Assembly (NCBI RefSeq): GCF_000003815.2
Contig: NC_049988.1
Span: forward strand, 4,751,356 to 4,800,410
Direction of reading: 5' to 3'
Length of the DNA stretch: 49,055 bases
Source of the DNA: Branchiostoma floridae
Taxonomy: Eukaryota; Chordata; Leptocardii; Amphioxiformes; Branchiostomatidae
A model generated the notes under the pieces. It was not told the DNA's origin and did no database searches. It worked only from the letters and a program-made list of their open reading frames with translations. The position numbers and the translations under genes are program-made. Below are positions 1 to 9,242 of this stretch, one piece after another; position 1 is the first letter of the stretch, and every line of letters begins with the position of its first letter.

Positions 1-134
1 TGCATTTAAGGTGCGCTTCCACCGGCACTTGTGTCAAGCTTGCGTCACTGCGGTATTCGTTCATTGGCGTCACTGGGATCGTTATTTTCTCCCAATTTTC
101 TATAATTCAGATATTGCGTAATACGTAAAAATAT

Positions 135-306
135 TACAGCAGCGAAAAGCTTGGCAGGATGACATCGCTGACTGGACGGGCCTCAGCCTACAGGAGAGGA
201 TAACCCTGGCTAGGGATAGAAGAACCTGGAGGCAACTCTCGATCTTCATGTCTACCTTGTCCCCCCAACGACCTGGAGGTCAAGGGACTAGGTAGGTAGG
301 TAGGTA
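135..306 (+). mobile_element. 5'-truncated LINE fragment nested in the MITE
   Basis: This insert sits between two exact copies of GTAAAAATAT (125-134 and 307-316), a 10-bp target-site duplication. The related MITEs at 36562-36770 and 44593-44800 lack it and run straight from the GTAAAA-type sequence into the GACTTAGAA-type sequence, so they act as empty sites. It ends in a short (TAGG)n tail. It carries the reverse-transcriptase tail at 137-295. Confidence 0.8.
137..295 (+). pseudogene. Non-LTR retrotransposon ORF2 C-terminal fragment
   Basis: The frame reads RKAWQDDIADWTG, then LSLQERITLARDR and TWRQL, ending at TAG (293-295). The pattern W-x-DDI-x2-WTG followed by A-x-DR-x2-W-x2-L is the familiar C-terminal end of L1/RTE-type reverse transcriptases, downstream of the polymerase domain. 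Only about 52 codons remain; the endonuclease and RT catalytic motifs are absent. There is no start codon of its own because insertion was 5'-truncated. It is dead as a gene but diagnostic of the family. The exact clade is uncertain. Confidence 0.75.
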
Positions 307-443
307 GTAAAAATATGACTGAGAAGACGACAAAATACACAAAAAGAAAAAAAAAATCGTTCTTTATCTCTGAAATTCCTTGAGTATCTTTCGAACCCCG
401 CAGTGACGCAAGCTTGACACAAGCGTGGTTGAAGAGCACTTTA

Positions 444-1308
444 AGCAACTAGCTACGTACTCATTGTAGTCATGCAACTGCAACATGTTATAGACTTAAT
501 GTCTGCCAAGTTGAACTTTGAAGAAAGAAATATTGTTGCAAAAGTTTTCCAATTCCAGTTGAACAGGTTATTTTTAGGAGTAATAGCTGTAATGGTAAAG
601 TTTGTGTTCCACAGGTGGCATACCCCCAAAACAGAACTAGTTTTCCAATTTAACGCCTGCACTCTAAACGCTTACTCAATTTTGGGTACTTCGAAAGTAA
701 TAGTAAAATATATTGCTTTGAAGAGTGGCACATATTTCAAGACCAAAACGAAATTTCGGAATGTGCGCTCCGAGCGTTGACTCGATTTCATTCATTTCGG
801 TTGTAATGATAAAACTACAGCGTATACGTAAGTGACACAGAACAGAACAAGTTCTGTTCGAATTAAATCACCGGTAACGACAATTCAGTTTGGGATAATT
901 TACCAGAAAGCTACAAAATAAAATGTCACAAGTATTACTACACTACAGTCCCATTTTCACCGTAGACTCTGAAACTACAAATTTGTCTTCCAGATACTAT
1001 GGGGGTACCTTTTGGTATTTTCACTATTAGATCCCTTTCCACTAGACGGCGATCGCGTTGCGCTCTCAATGCAACTTAAATAGGATATATATAACCTTCG
1101 CGCGTTCACACTGGGTATATCATACAAAACGTAAAAGTGTGACTGAGAAGACAACACAACGCAACACAGAAAGCGTAAAAAGATCCGTTTCTTTTCTGTA
1201 CAATTCGTTGAGCGATATGTTAAATTTTAGGTCGCAAAAAGAGAGCGCGATTAGAGCAGTGCCGTCCTAGTGCAAAGGGGGCATTAAGGACGTCACGGCG
1301 TCTATGTA
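444..1308. repeat. Direct duplication, copy A (~865 bp)
   Basis: It matches 6087-6932 in the same orientation, at roughly 85-90% by eye, from AGCAACTAGCTACGTAC to GCGTCTATGT. Short ORFs in both copies are not preserved as a common frame, so I see no coding function. It contains the MITE at 1030-1282. The left edge coincides with the TTA-flanked MITE at 9-440, which copy A' lacks. Confidence 0.85.
1030..1282. mobile_element. MITE with GACCCCCTTT-type TIRs
   Basis: The left end GATCCCTTTCCACTAGACGGC mirrors the right end ending CCGTCCTAGTGCAAAGGGGGC over about 50 bp of imperfect inverted repeat. ATTA flanks both ends (1026-1029 and 1283-1286), consistent with a 3- or 4-bp target duplication. 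The same element sits at the homologous position in the second copy (6670-6905), so it inserted before the block duplicated. There is no transposase. Confidence 0.7.
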
Positions 1309-1504
1309 CATGTGCTACTTTTAAAGTATGTTTAAAGTAGTTTTTCACACGTATTCAATAGATCTAAATTCGAGTGCTAAACCAAGAACAGACGCGAGAT
1401 TTCGCATTTGGGACATACAAAGAAGATTTAACAGTGTACAATCTTTTTAGAATTTTGTATCACAGCTAACGGACTAATAAAGCCTCTCAAATCATCTCTC
1501 TCTC

Positions 1505-2570
1505 TCTTAAAGGGATGATCCATTCCTATGGTTTAATGTTTCTTTAAGCTTTAAATATCAAAGTATACTAAAAAACTTAAAAATTATCTTACAAGAAACT
1601 TTTGCCACAGGTATTCAATACATTGAACATTGTTCTAAACGCTGAACAACCTAGATCACATATTAAGAACAAATACAGAACGAGCCCTTCCTAACGGTTT
1701 AAATGTTATTTTGAAGTTCATAGTTTAGTTGAAAATTTCAAAAATATGTTAAGAAAGTTTTGCAACAATATCCATTGCATCAAGCACCAAACGCTGAACA
1801 AACTAGATTTATGTTCAGCGCATAAAAGGCAGTGATCCCTTCCTATGGTTCAAATGTTTATTCGAAAGTAAACATTAAGTTAAAAACTTTGAGAAAAAGT
1901 TTTCCCTTGCCTCAGGTGCTAAAGGCTGGTAAAACTACATATTCAACGCATATTTAGAAACGACCTTTTCCTATAGTTCAAATGCTATTTTGAAGTTCAT
2001 CTTTTAATCAAAAAAATCAAAGCATACCTGCAAAGCTTTGGTCCACGTTTTCCATGGATCAAGGACTTAACGCTGAACAAACTAGATTTATATTCGGCAT
2101 AAAAAAAGCAATGATTCCTTCCCGTTGTTCAAATGTTATTTTGAAGGTCAAAATTAAGTTGAAATACATCAGGTGCTAAACGCTAAAAAAGCAAGATTAC
2201 ATATGTAGCACATATATGGTTATGTGCCCTTCTTACGGTCCAAAGTTACTTTGAATGTCATCCTTTAGTTGAAAATGTTAGAGGGGGGGGGGCTGCTTTC
2301 TACGGTTCAAAGTTATTTTAAAGGTCCCTACATTATTCAACACATCAATTTCTAAACGCTTAACAAACGGGTTAACATATGCAGCGCATTCAAAAGTATA
2401 AGCCCTTCTTACTTTTCAAATGCTATCTTGAAGGTCACATATTCAATCTTTTCCACCATCCAAATGCTATTTCAAAGGTCAGCGTCAAACTTAAAACTTT
2501 ATATAGCATGTTAAGAAAGTTATGGCACACGCGTACGTGTTGAATACATCAAGTGGTAAATGTTTAACTA
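1505..2570. repeat. Degenerate satellite array 1, ~155-bp units
   Basis: About seven diverged units share the order: CCTTCCTATGGTTCAAATG, then TATTTTGAAGGTCA, then AAGTTGAAAA, then GGTGCTAAACGCTGAACAA and ACTAGATTTATATTC. It is AT-rich and no ORF persists. Divergence between units is high (20-30% by eye), so the array is old. It is unrelated in sequence to array 2 at 4050-5860. A run of nine G lies at about 2283. Confidence 0.75.
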
Positions 2571-2821
2571 ATGAGATCACATTACATGAGTGTATACTAT
2601 AACTTTGACCCACCAAGTTCCAAACCTATATATCATGTTAAACCTCTATTCTACTCAAGAACGTTTGTCTTTAGGCTCAATCTTGTTGTTTCAATTCAAG
2701 TATACGTGTGCCATATTGAGTTAATTGTGTGTATTCTAGGAGAATTGTTAATGCACGTATGTGTTGGCACCTAATATTAGCTACGCTGCCTAGGTTTGCC
2801 ATGTATTGCATTGTCTACAAT
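2570..2821. other. Unannotated AT-rich spacer
   Basis: I see no gene, repeat or structural signal. The short plus-strand ORF at 2571-2774 has no recognisable protein character. Confidence 0.4.
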
Positions 2822-3139
2822 TTTAATGAAATAAAATAAAATAAAATAAAATAAAATGAAATGAAATGAAATTAAATAGAATAGAATAAAATGAAATGAA
2901 ATGAAATGAAATAGAATAGAATAGAATAAAATAAAATAAAATAAAATGAAATGAAATGAAATGAAATAAAATAAGATAAGATAAGATAAGATAAGATAAG
3001 ATAAGATAAGATAAGATAAGATAAGATAAGATAAGATAAGATAAGATAAGATAAGATAAGATAAAATAAAATAAAATAAAATAAAATAAAATAGATAAAT
3101 TTTGATAAAATAAAATAAAATAAAATAAATAAATATGGG
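2822..3139. repeat. Pentanucleotide microsatellite (TAAAA)n / (TAAGA)n
   Basis: About 318 bp of five-base repeats. Blocks of AAAAT, AAATG and AAATAG variants flank a homogeneous core of roughly 20 AAGAT units at about 2971-3062. All minus-strand frames are open, which gives spurious YLILSYLIL-type ORFs. It is low complexity, not coding. Confidence 0.97.
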
Positions 3140-3179
3140 CAAGAAGTGGATTGATAGTAGGATTGATGATTGATATTCG

Positions 3180-3330
3180 AATAATTATACAGATAACATC
3201 CTCTGGAAACCCAAAATTTAATAAAACCGTGCAAAACAAGGGTTTCACAAAGATATTTGTTTCGTTATGAAATCTAAGTGGTCAGGAAGGTGAAAGAAAT
3301 GGCACACAGGATATTGTATATGGAACTGTT
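3180..3330. repeat. Dispersed repeat related to 45490-45640
   Basis: It shares the ordered blocks ACATCNTCTG, AACCCAAAA, TATGAAATCTAAGTGGTC, GGAAGGT and ACACAGGATAT with 45490-45640. The second copy starts with the ATGGATGACATCATCTG end that also marks the TIR element at 34345-34830, so this is probably an eroded member of that family. Confidence 0.5.
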
Positions 3331-3488
3331 GCATCGGATTCTTTATTTGTGTTTTTTTTTTTTTACATTCTCTTCTTTCACTTTTGAATTTACTTTGGCA
3401 TACTGTGGCATTAGTATCTTTTTGCGTTTTACAATTTTCTATGGCACACATTTAATATTTTTGCGTCTGTATTTTATGGTTTACAGTT

Positions 3489-3662
3489 CAGTAGAAGGCA
3501 GTTAATTGCACAACGGATAACTTCACACTTTTGTTAATTGCACGAATCCCAATGTCCCGTAGTGATGCGGTTACGGCTGAATAACTTCGCTTTGTTGCAC
3601 CATCCGGATAATTGCACACAATGTGCTGGCAAATGGGGAGCGCAATTAAAAGGCTTCTACTG
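3489..3662. mobile_element. Short MITE with CAGTAGAAG TIRs
   Basis: The left end CAGTAGAAGGCAGTTAATTGC mirrors the right end GCAATTAAAAGGCTTCTACTG. TA follows the right end; the left flank is TACAGTT, so a small insertion near the left TIR is likely. At 174 bp with no ORF it is a non-autonomous DNA element, possibly mariner-like by its TA target. Confidence 0.7.
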
Positions 3663-4049
3663 TATAGCTAAATTCCTTTCCTTTTTGGAAAACGGTAAAA
3701 ATTAATGTGCGCGTAGATTTCATCCATATATTTCAACCAAATGGCCTGATTGACAGAAGGGGATTTGTAAAAACATAATCGGTGTTTCGACGTGACATCC
3801 TGGGTGCAAAGATTGTGTGTGGCTGTTAAGATAAGGGTGTATGATTGATGTAGAGGGATTGTCTGAATGTAGCTGAGTGACAATGGCTTGACTTTAAACC
3901 AGTGCATGTATATCCTTCGTGTTTCCGCTTTGGCATGGTGGTTCAATGTACGCCTGTTTGCAGACGATAGCTGTTATCCAATGAACCGTGTGTTGGAGAT
4001 CAGACAGTCACGTGCAGGCCTTTCAACTGAAAGATCAGTTACAGAGCGT
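3663..4049. other. Unannotated spacer before satellite 2
   Basis: I see no gene or clear repeat. The opposing ORFs at 3668-3946 and 3888-4115 show no recognisable motif; the second runs into the satellite. Confidence 0.35.
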
Positions 4050-5860
4050 TCGCTTCCGTCGTACTACGACTTCAATGTAGAAATTCCAAGCAGAGGAAAC
4101 TGCCGACACTTCTAAGACAGTGTTTCGTAAAAAGACATATGGGTTTTACCGGGCATGTTATCCAAGAAAAGCTTTCAAGATCATGCAACGTACGGCGTTG
4201 AATTTTCAAGCAGGTGGTGACTAAACCAACTGCTGGCCTCATGGATCTAAGTCTTTCTTGACAAGACAAATGACTTTGGCAGGACATGTTATCCCAAGAA
4301 TACTTTCAGATTTTAGATCCCACACGGCGTACGACTTTGGAATCGTTGCATTTTTAAGCAGGTAATAAAATCAGTGATCTACCACAGTATTCGGTAAGAC
4401 GGCAGTTTAATTGGGCAGGGCATGTTATGTATCCTAAGAATGCTTTAATTTTTTAGAACCTGCAACGTATGACTTTGATGTGGTAGAATTCCCAAACATG
4501 CTGTGACAGGGTCAACAGCCTACGTCAAGGAACTATGACTGTCTTCTCTAACAAGACAGATGACTTTGACAGGGCATGTCATGCCAGTGAAGATTGCTTT
4601 CAGTGTTTAGATCCTGCAACGTATGGTCAGCTTTGCTGTGGTAGAATTCTCAAGCAATCTGTGACAGAAACAGCTGGTCACGTCAAGAAACTATGATAGT
4701 CATCCGTAACAAGACAGGTGACTTTGACAGGGCATGTTATCCCAGTGAAGATTGCTTTCAGTTTATAGATCCTGCAACGTATGGTCAGCTTTGCTGTGGT
4801 AGAAGTCTCAAGCAATCTGTGACAGAAACAGCTGGTCACGTCAAGAAACTATGATAGTCATCCGTAACAAGACAGGTGACTTTGACAGGGAATGTTATGC
4901 TACGAATTCTTTCAAATTTTAGATCCTACTCTAGATCTATACGGCTTTGATGAAGTAGAAGTTTCAAGGTGACTGTGTCAAAACCAACGACCTTTACTCA
5001 AGGACAGTCTTTCGTAACAAGACAGATGTATTTGGCAGACATTTTATCCCACAAATTATTCTAGTTTATAGACTAGGACGTAAGGCTTTGTCGAAGAATT
5101 CTCAAGCAGTCTACGACAAAGCCAACTGCTCACGTCAAAGATCTATGACAGTCTTTCTTATCAAGACAGATGCCTTGGGCATGACTTATTATCCCAAGAA
5201 TTATTTACGACGTTGGAGATCCCTTGACGTATGACTTTGATGTCGTAGAAGTTTCGCGCAGATTGTTACAGAACCAACAACCTACAATGAAGGATAAAAG
5301 GCAGTCTTTCTTTACAAGACAGAAGACTTTGGCCGGGCATATTGTCGTACGAATGCTTTCAAGTTACAGATTCTGCGACGTACGACTTTGATGTGGTTCA
5401 ATTTTCAAGCAGGTTATGACTTCAAAAATTCCCGGCGATGGCAATCTAAGACAGTATTTCGTAAGACGACGGCAATCTAAGACAGTATTTTGTACAACGA
5501 CATATGACTTTGGCAGGACATTTCATCCCAAAAATACTTTACGATATTGGATATCATGTGACGTTCGACTTTGATTTCGTAGATGTTTTAAGCAAAATGT
5601 GACAGAACCAACTACCGACACTGAAGGATCTAATACAGTATTTCGTAGCAAAACAGATGGCTTTGGCAGTACATGTTATTTCAATGTTTCTTTTAGCTGT
5701 TAGATCTAACGACATACGACTTTGATTGTTGTAAAAATTCAATCTTTAAGCAGGTTGTGACAGAACCAACTACCGACACTGAAGGATCTAATACAGTGTT
5801 TCGTAACAAGACAGATGGATTGGGAAGGGTCTTTCATTTCAAGTCAATAATGGATTCGAT
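4050..5860. repeat. Satellite array 2, ~12 units of ~150-160 bp
   Basis: The landmark ACAAGACAGATGACTTTGGC, or a close variant, recurs near 4139, 4259, 4396, 4551, 4711, 4867, 5020, 5162, 5317, 5492, 5650 and 5809. Units also share TTTAGATCCTGCAACGTATG and GTGACAGAACCAAC. The units starting near 4551 and 4711 are almost identical to each other, while the rest have diverged, so amplification continued locally after the array aged. It is non-coding. Confidence 0.9.
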
Positions 5861-6086
5861 TTTTAGATCGTATCATTTATAATCATTAGACCTTGCAAGA
5901 ACGTAACGATCTCATAGGACGTATGTCCTCTAGCCCTTGCAATAACGTAACGTAAAGGTTAATCAGTCATGAACAATCAAGGTAAAGTATTGCGTTTTTT
6001 GAAAGTAGCAATGTGGCCCCACTACACACGTACAGCTCCAAGATCGAATTTCAACCAAATGCAACACAATTAAGTTTCGCTGTAAA
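5861..6086. other. Spacer between satellite 2 and copy A'
   Basis: I see no gene. It contains two related AACGTAACG stretches near 5900 and 5945 (TTGCAAGAACGTAACG and TTGCAATAACGTAACG), a minor local duplication. Confidence 0.4.
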
Positions 6087-6932
6087 AGCAACTAGCTACG
6101 TACCCATTGCAAAAATTATAATCGTAATTTATTGTACTCATGCAATTGCAACTTTTTTTTAGACTTAATATCTGCCATGTTGAAAAAGTTTTCCAATTCC
6201 AGTTGAGTTGAAGTTGAAAATGTTTTATTCTAGTGTAATGGTTGTGATGTTCCACAAGAGGCAAACTTGCCAGAAACTAGTTTTCCAATTTAACGTACGC
6301 ACTCTAAACATTTACTCAATTTTGCGTACTTCGAAAGTAACAGTGAAATATATTACTTTGAAGAGTGGCACATATTTCAAGACCAAAACGACATTTCGAA
6401 TTGTGCACTCCAAGCGTTTACTCAATTTCATTCATTTCGGTTGTAATGATAAAACTACAGCGTATACGTAAGTGACACAGAACAGAACAAGTTCTGTTCG
6501 AATTAAATCACCGGTAATGACAATTCAGTTTGGGATAATGTACCAGAAAGCTACAAAATAAAATGTCACAAGTATTACTACACTACACTCCCATTTTCAC
6601 CGTAGACTCTGAAACTACAAATTTGTCTTGCAGATACTATGGGGGTACGTTTTGGTGTTTTCCCTATTAGACCCCCTTTCCACTAGACGGCGATCGCGCT
6701 GCGCTCTCACTGCGACCTAAATAGGAAATGTATAATCTTTGTTTTTAAACTGGGTATATCATACTACACGTGACTGAAAAGATAAAAAAAACACAGAAAG
6801 TGTAAAAAAAGATCCCTTTCTTTTCTATACAATTCGTTGAGCGATGTGTCAAATTTTAGGTCGCAGAGAGAGCGTGGCGAGAGCGCCGTCCTGGTAGAAA
6901 TGGGCTATAAGGGACGTCATAGCGTCTATGTG
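6087..6932. repeat. Direct duplication, copy A' (~846 bp)
   Basis: It is the same-strand partner of 444-1308, with scattered substitutions and small indels. It carries its own copy of the GACCCCCTTT MITE (6670-6905) but not the TTA-flanked MITE. Its left edge reads GTAAAAGCAACTAGC, close to the empty site expected for that insertion. Confidence 0.85.
6670..6905. mobile_element. MITE with GACCCCCTTT-type TIRs, second copy
   Basis: It is orthologous in position to 1030-1282 within the duplicated block. The left flank keeps ATTA (6666-6669); the right flank has decayed to TATA. The TIR core GACGGCGATCGCGCTGCGC is better preserved here than in the first copy. Confidence 0.7.
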
Positions 6933-7825
6933 CTGCCGGGTTCCGGGTTAATTTTAACTAGGATTCCAGGGGCCCGGCCATGTCCTAAAATAGCCCTTTA
7001 GCCAAAGGATGTCTCAAGAGGTCAGGTAGCAGTAAAACCCGAAAGAGGGGGAAAAAAGCCCGTTAACTACCCGAAGGGGCCCCTTTATTCCAAATGATAC
7101 TGTACTATATGTTGGCTTACTAAGACATACACTATGTTATTATTGTATGCAGCTCATTGATTTGATTTTAGAAGACAGATTATGGAATATGAAAATGGAA
7201 AGCTACGGAGATTAAATGCAGCTTTCATGACTTCCGGTTTCGATTAAGGAACGGCAATTTATAAGTAATAGCCGCTTTGAAATATAGCTTTTATTCGAAG
7301 CTTATAGGAGAATAAAGTACTGGATTTATATCTACAATTGTAATTATTGTGGTATCAGTTATTAGGCCTCGGGAAAACAATGTTGTGTTTCTGTCTACCC
7401 GATCAAAATACAACAACAACTATCTATAGCCTTTTCTAGGGTCTGTCATTGTCAAGAGACATACATTTTCGCTTGGGACACATGAGAGATGAAACGTAAA
7501 AATGTCGTCTGTGTTTGACATTCAGATCAAGGTTTGAATCGATGATGTAATAATGCTTATTAAATACCGTAATTTTCTTCAGACATCGAAAGAAGTAACC
7601 TCCCGATGTTCCATAAAAGCTACCAGGGCCCAAATTCTATATAGTCTAGGTAATTGGTGTAAAATAAAGATAATTTTGCTCAAAAAGTGGTAATTTTTGC
7701 ACCAATTGCCTGAACTAACTTTTAGAAGTTGTCCGTCCCAAGAGACATCAACTACTGAAAAATCATCACCATAGCATGTCCAGAAAACGATATACCGGAA
7801 CTGGACGTTCCTCTGCAGTACCAAA
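6933..7825. other. Unannotated region
   Basis: A GC-rich patch at 6940-7085 has scattered GGGCCC and CCGGG words but no arms that I can pair. The rest is AT-rich, with no coding or structural signal that I can support. Confidence 0.35.
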
Positions 7826-7990
7826 AAGGGTAGCTAGGCGGCCTAAACTATGATCATTTCAAGATATCATCAAGACCTATCGACATGTCAAATATTAACA
7901 CAATCCACCTGAACTTTCTATTGTTATCTCCGTCAAAGATACAAACATTCAATCACTGTCTAAAAACACCTAAATGACTCGCCCATGGCC
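7826..7990 (+). repeat. Dispersed repeat (GCTAGGNGG...ATCTCC type)
   Basis: The order GGGTAGCTAGGCGGCCTAAAC, then TCAAGACCTATCGAC, then TGTTATCTCCGTCAAAGATA, then an ACAAACATTCAA stretch resembles the layout at 42960-43190. There a GCTAGG-GG word is followed by an AGTTAT sentence and a CA-rich tail. The family looks retroposon-like, but I could not define the ends. Confidence 0.4.
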
Positions 7991-8004
7991 AATTTAATAT
8001 TAAG

Positions 8005-8080
8005 GACCAGCTATACCTGACGAAGGTGCCTGAGAGACATCGAAACGTAAGCTATGTAAGTACCTACTGGTTGTGTAAAA
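8005..8080 (+). ncRNA. Hammerhead-like fold (Penelope-type motif), probably imperfect
   Basis: CTGACGA (8020-8026) fits the hammerhead box CUGANGA, and CGAAAC follows after a short GGTG/CATC helix, fitting the second box. Stem III can form as CGTA/TATG, and stem I as ACCAG/CTGGT plus TAC/GTA around an internal loop. Two extra adenines, one after CTGACGA and one at the expected cleavage site, depart from the canonical core, so activity is doubtful. Hammerheads are known in Penelope-like retroelement repeats. A related motif lies at 48897-48934 on the minus strand. Confidence 0.25.
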
Positions 8081-8709
8081 AGAATTCTCCCTGTGTCCTA
8101 TATTCTACCAACCTGATGAAACTCTTCTCGGTATCTTAGCGTATCAAGTTCAAGTTCAAGCGTAGTTACTAACACAGCTGGTACCAAGTTTTCATGTCAT
8201 AGACGGCAATTAACACAGCACGAGAGTCAAGTTGAGTTATAGTCGTGGGAACTGCATGGGGATACGCGCGTCATCAATAACACCGATTACTCCAGTCTCC
8301 AACCATAGTCTAATTACCAATCTAAAAAGGGCTAAGTAAGTGTGCCTTTATATAGCTCAGCATGATCGTGTAATTACAATTCAAATAAACGACCTTGGGT
8401 AGAGTATTTCCACCTTTTTTTAGCGATATCTAGGGTGAAAATGCATTACTGTGAACGGTTTCTTTCATAGTAAGAGCAGTGTGACTACATCCCACTACAT
8501 TTAGATATTCCGAATTTAATTGTTAGTTGGTAGAAAAGTAAAGTTCATGGTAACCACGATGATATCGTTATACATACTGTAGGAGGAGGCGTAGTCATCG
8601 TTTCCATTGCCCTTGAGTTGCATTGTACGTTTATGAAAAATAAGATATGCAAAAAGTTTACTCAAGCCTTTTCGAGTTCATTCAATTTGGTATACTGGCC
8701 ATGAAAGTA
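8081..8709. other. Unannotated region
   Basis: I see no gene, and nothing repetitive beyond a short CAAGTTCAAGTTCAAG run near 8147. Confidence 0.35.
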
Positions 8710-8910
8710 CTGTAAATACAGAAACTTTCGCGATGGATTAATGTTCGTAGTTTTTTGCGGTGGCCGCGAATTTAAATCCACCGCGAACATTATTCCATAG
8801 CAGTAAGAGATTACAGTGCATGGCGCTCCCGCGAACTTAAAACGACCGCGAAAAGTTCTTTTTCCCGCTACCGCGAAATTAAATCCCCGCGAACTTAAAT
8901 GCATTTACAG
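8710..8910. mobile_element. TA-flanked MITE, CTGTAAAT TIRs
   Basis: It starts CTGTAAATAC and ends GCATTTACAG, each bordered by TA (8708-8709 and 8911-8912). The interior is made of opposed CCGCGAA/TTCGCGG words with TTTAAGTTCGCG-type arms, so the whole 201 bp is strongly self-complementary. A shorter relative lies at 36828-36969. There is no transposase; the TA target suggests Tc1/mariner mobilisation. Confidence 0.85.
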
Positions 8911-8967
8911 TATCTGTAGAGCATGGATAAAAAGTAAATGAGAGAGAGAGAGACCAGTTTCTACGTC

Positions 8968-9010
8968 ATAAGGCCACAGCGAGTAATTTGTATGGATGAC
9001 ATCATCTGCA
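8968..9010. repeat. TIR fragment of the 34345-34830 family
   Basis: ATAAGGCCACAGCGAGTAA and ATGGATGACATCATCTG match the left end of the element at 34345. It directly abuts the MITE at 9031-9234. A (GA)n run lies just upstream at 8939-8952. Confidence 0.55.
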
Positions 9011-9030
9011 GACGATTGTCTGTAACCGTA

Positions 9031-9234
9031 GTTCACCTTTATCCACATGGTAACCTATATCCGTTGTTTTTTTACAACGAGGTATTCGGGGATTTCTAGT
9101 CTTCGGACGTTGGATTCAAATTGCAATATTTTCATAGCATTCCAGTCTGAAACGGCCGTCTGTCGACTTGATATTCCTAAATACTTATATGGTATATACA
9201 ACGGATAAAAGTTACCCCACGGATAAAGGTGAAC
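9031..9234. mobile_element. TA-flanked MITE, GTTCACCTTTATCC TIRs
   Basis: The left arm GTTCACCTTTATCC...TATCCGTTG is mirrored by the right arm CAACGGATA...GGATAAAGGTGAAC. TA flanks both ends (9029-9030 and 9235-9236). The interior contains TCGACTTGATATTCC and TTTCATAGCATT, with no ORF of note. Partial copies are at 13282-13385 and about 47157-47200. Confidence 0.8.
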
Positions 9235-9242
9235 TAGCGTTA

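Larger units (their letters stand above)
9..440. mobile_element. Harbinger-like MITE (TTA target duplication), interrupted
   Basis: Terminal inverted repeats begin AGGTGCGCTTC on the left, and the right end reads AGTGCTCTTC on the minus strand. Both continue into a shared CTTGTGTCAAGCTTGCGTC segment. TTA lies immediately outside both ends (6-8 and 441-443), the 3-bp target site typical of PIF/Harbinger elements. There is no transposase, so the element is non-autonomous. Related copies are at 25946-26114, 36562-36770 and 44593-44800. A LINE fragment splits this copy at 135-306. Confidence 0.8.

Noticed and set aside
2777-3248. Long minus-strand frames rich in Y, L, I, S and F
   Set aside because: Produced by the TAAAA/TAAGA microsatellite, open in all three minus frames.
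444-6932. LTR retrotransposon with 860-bp LTRs
   Set aside because: The repeats do not start TG or end CA, no primer-binding site or polypurine tract is evident, and the interior is satellite with no gag or pol.
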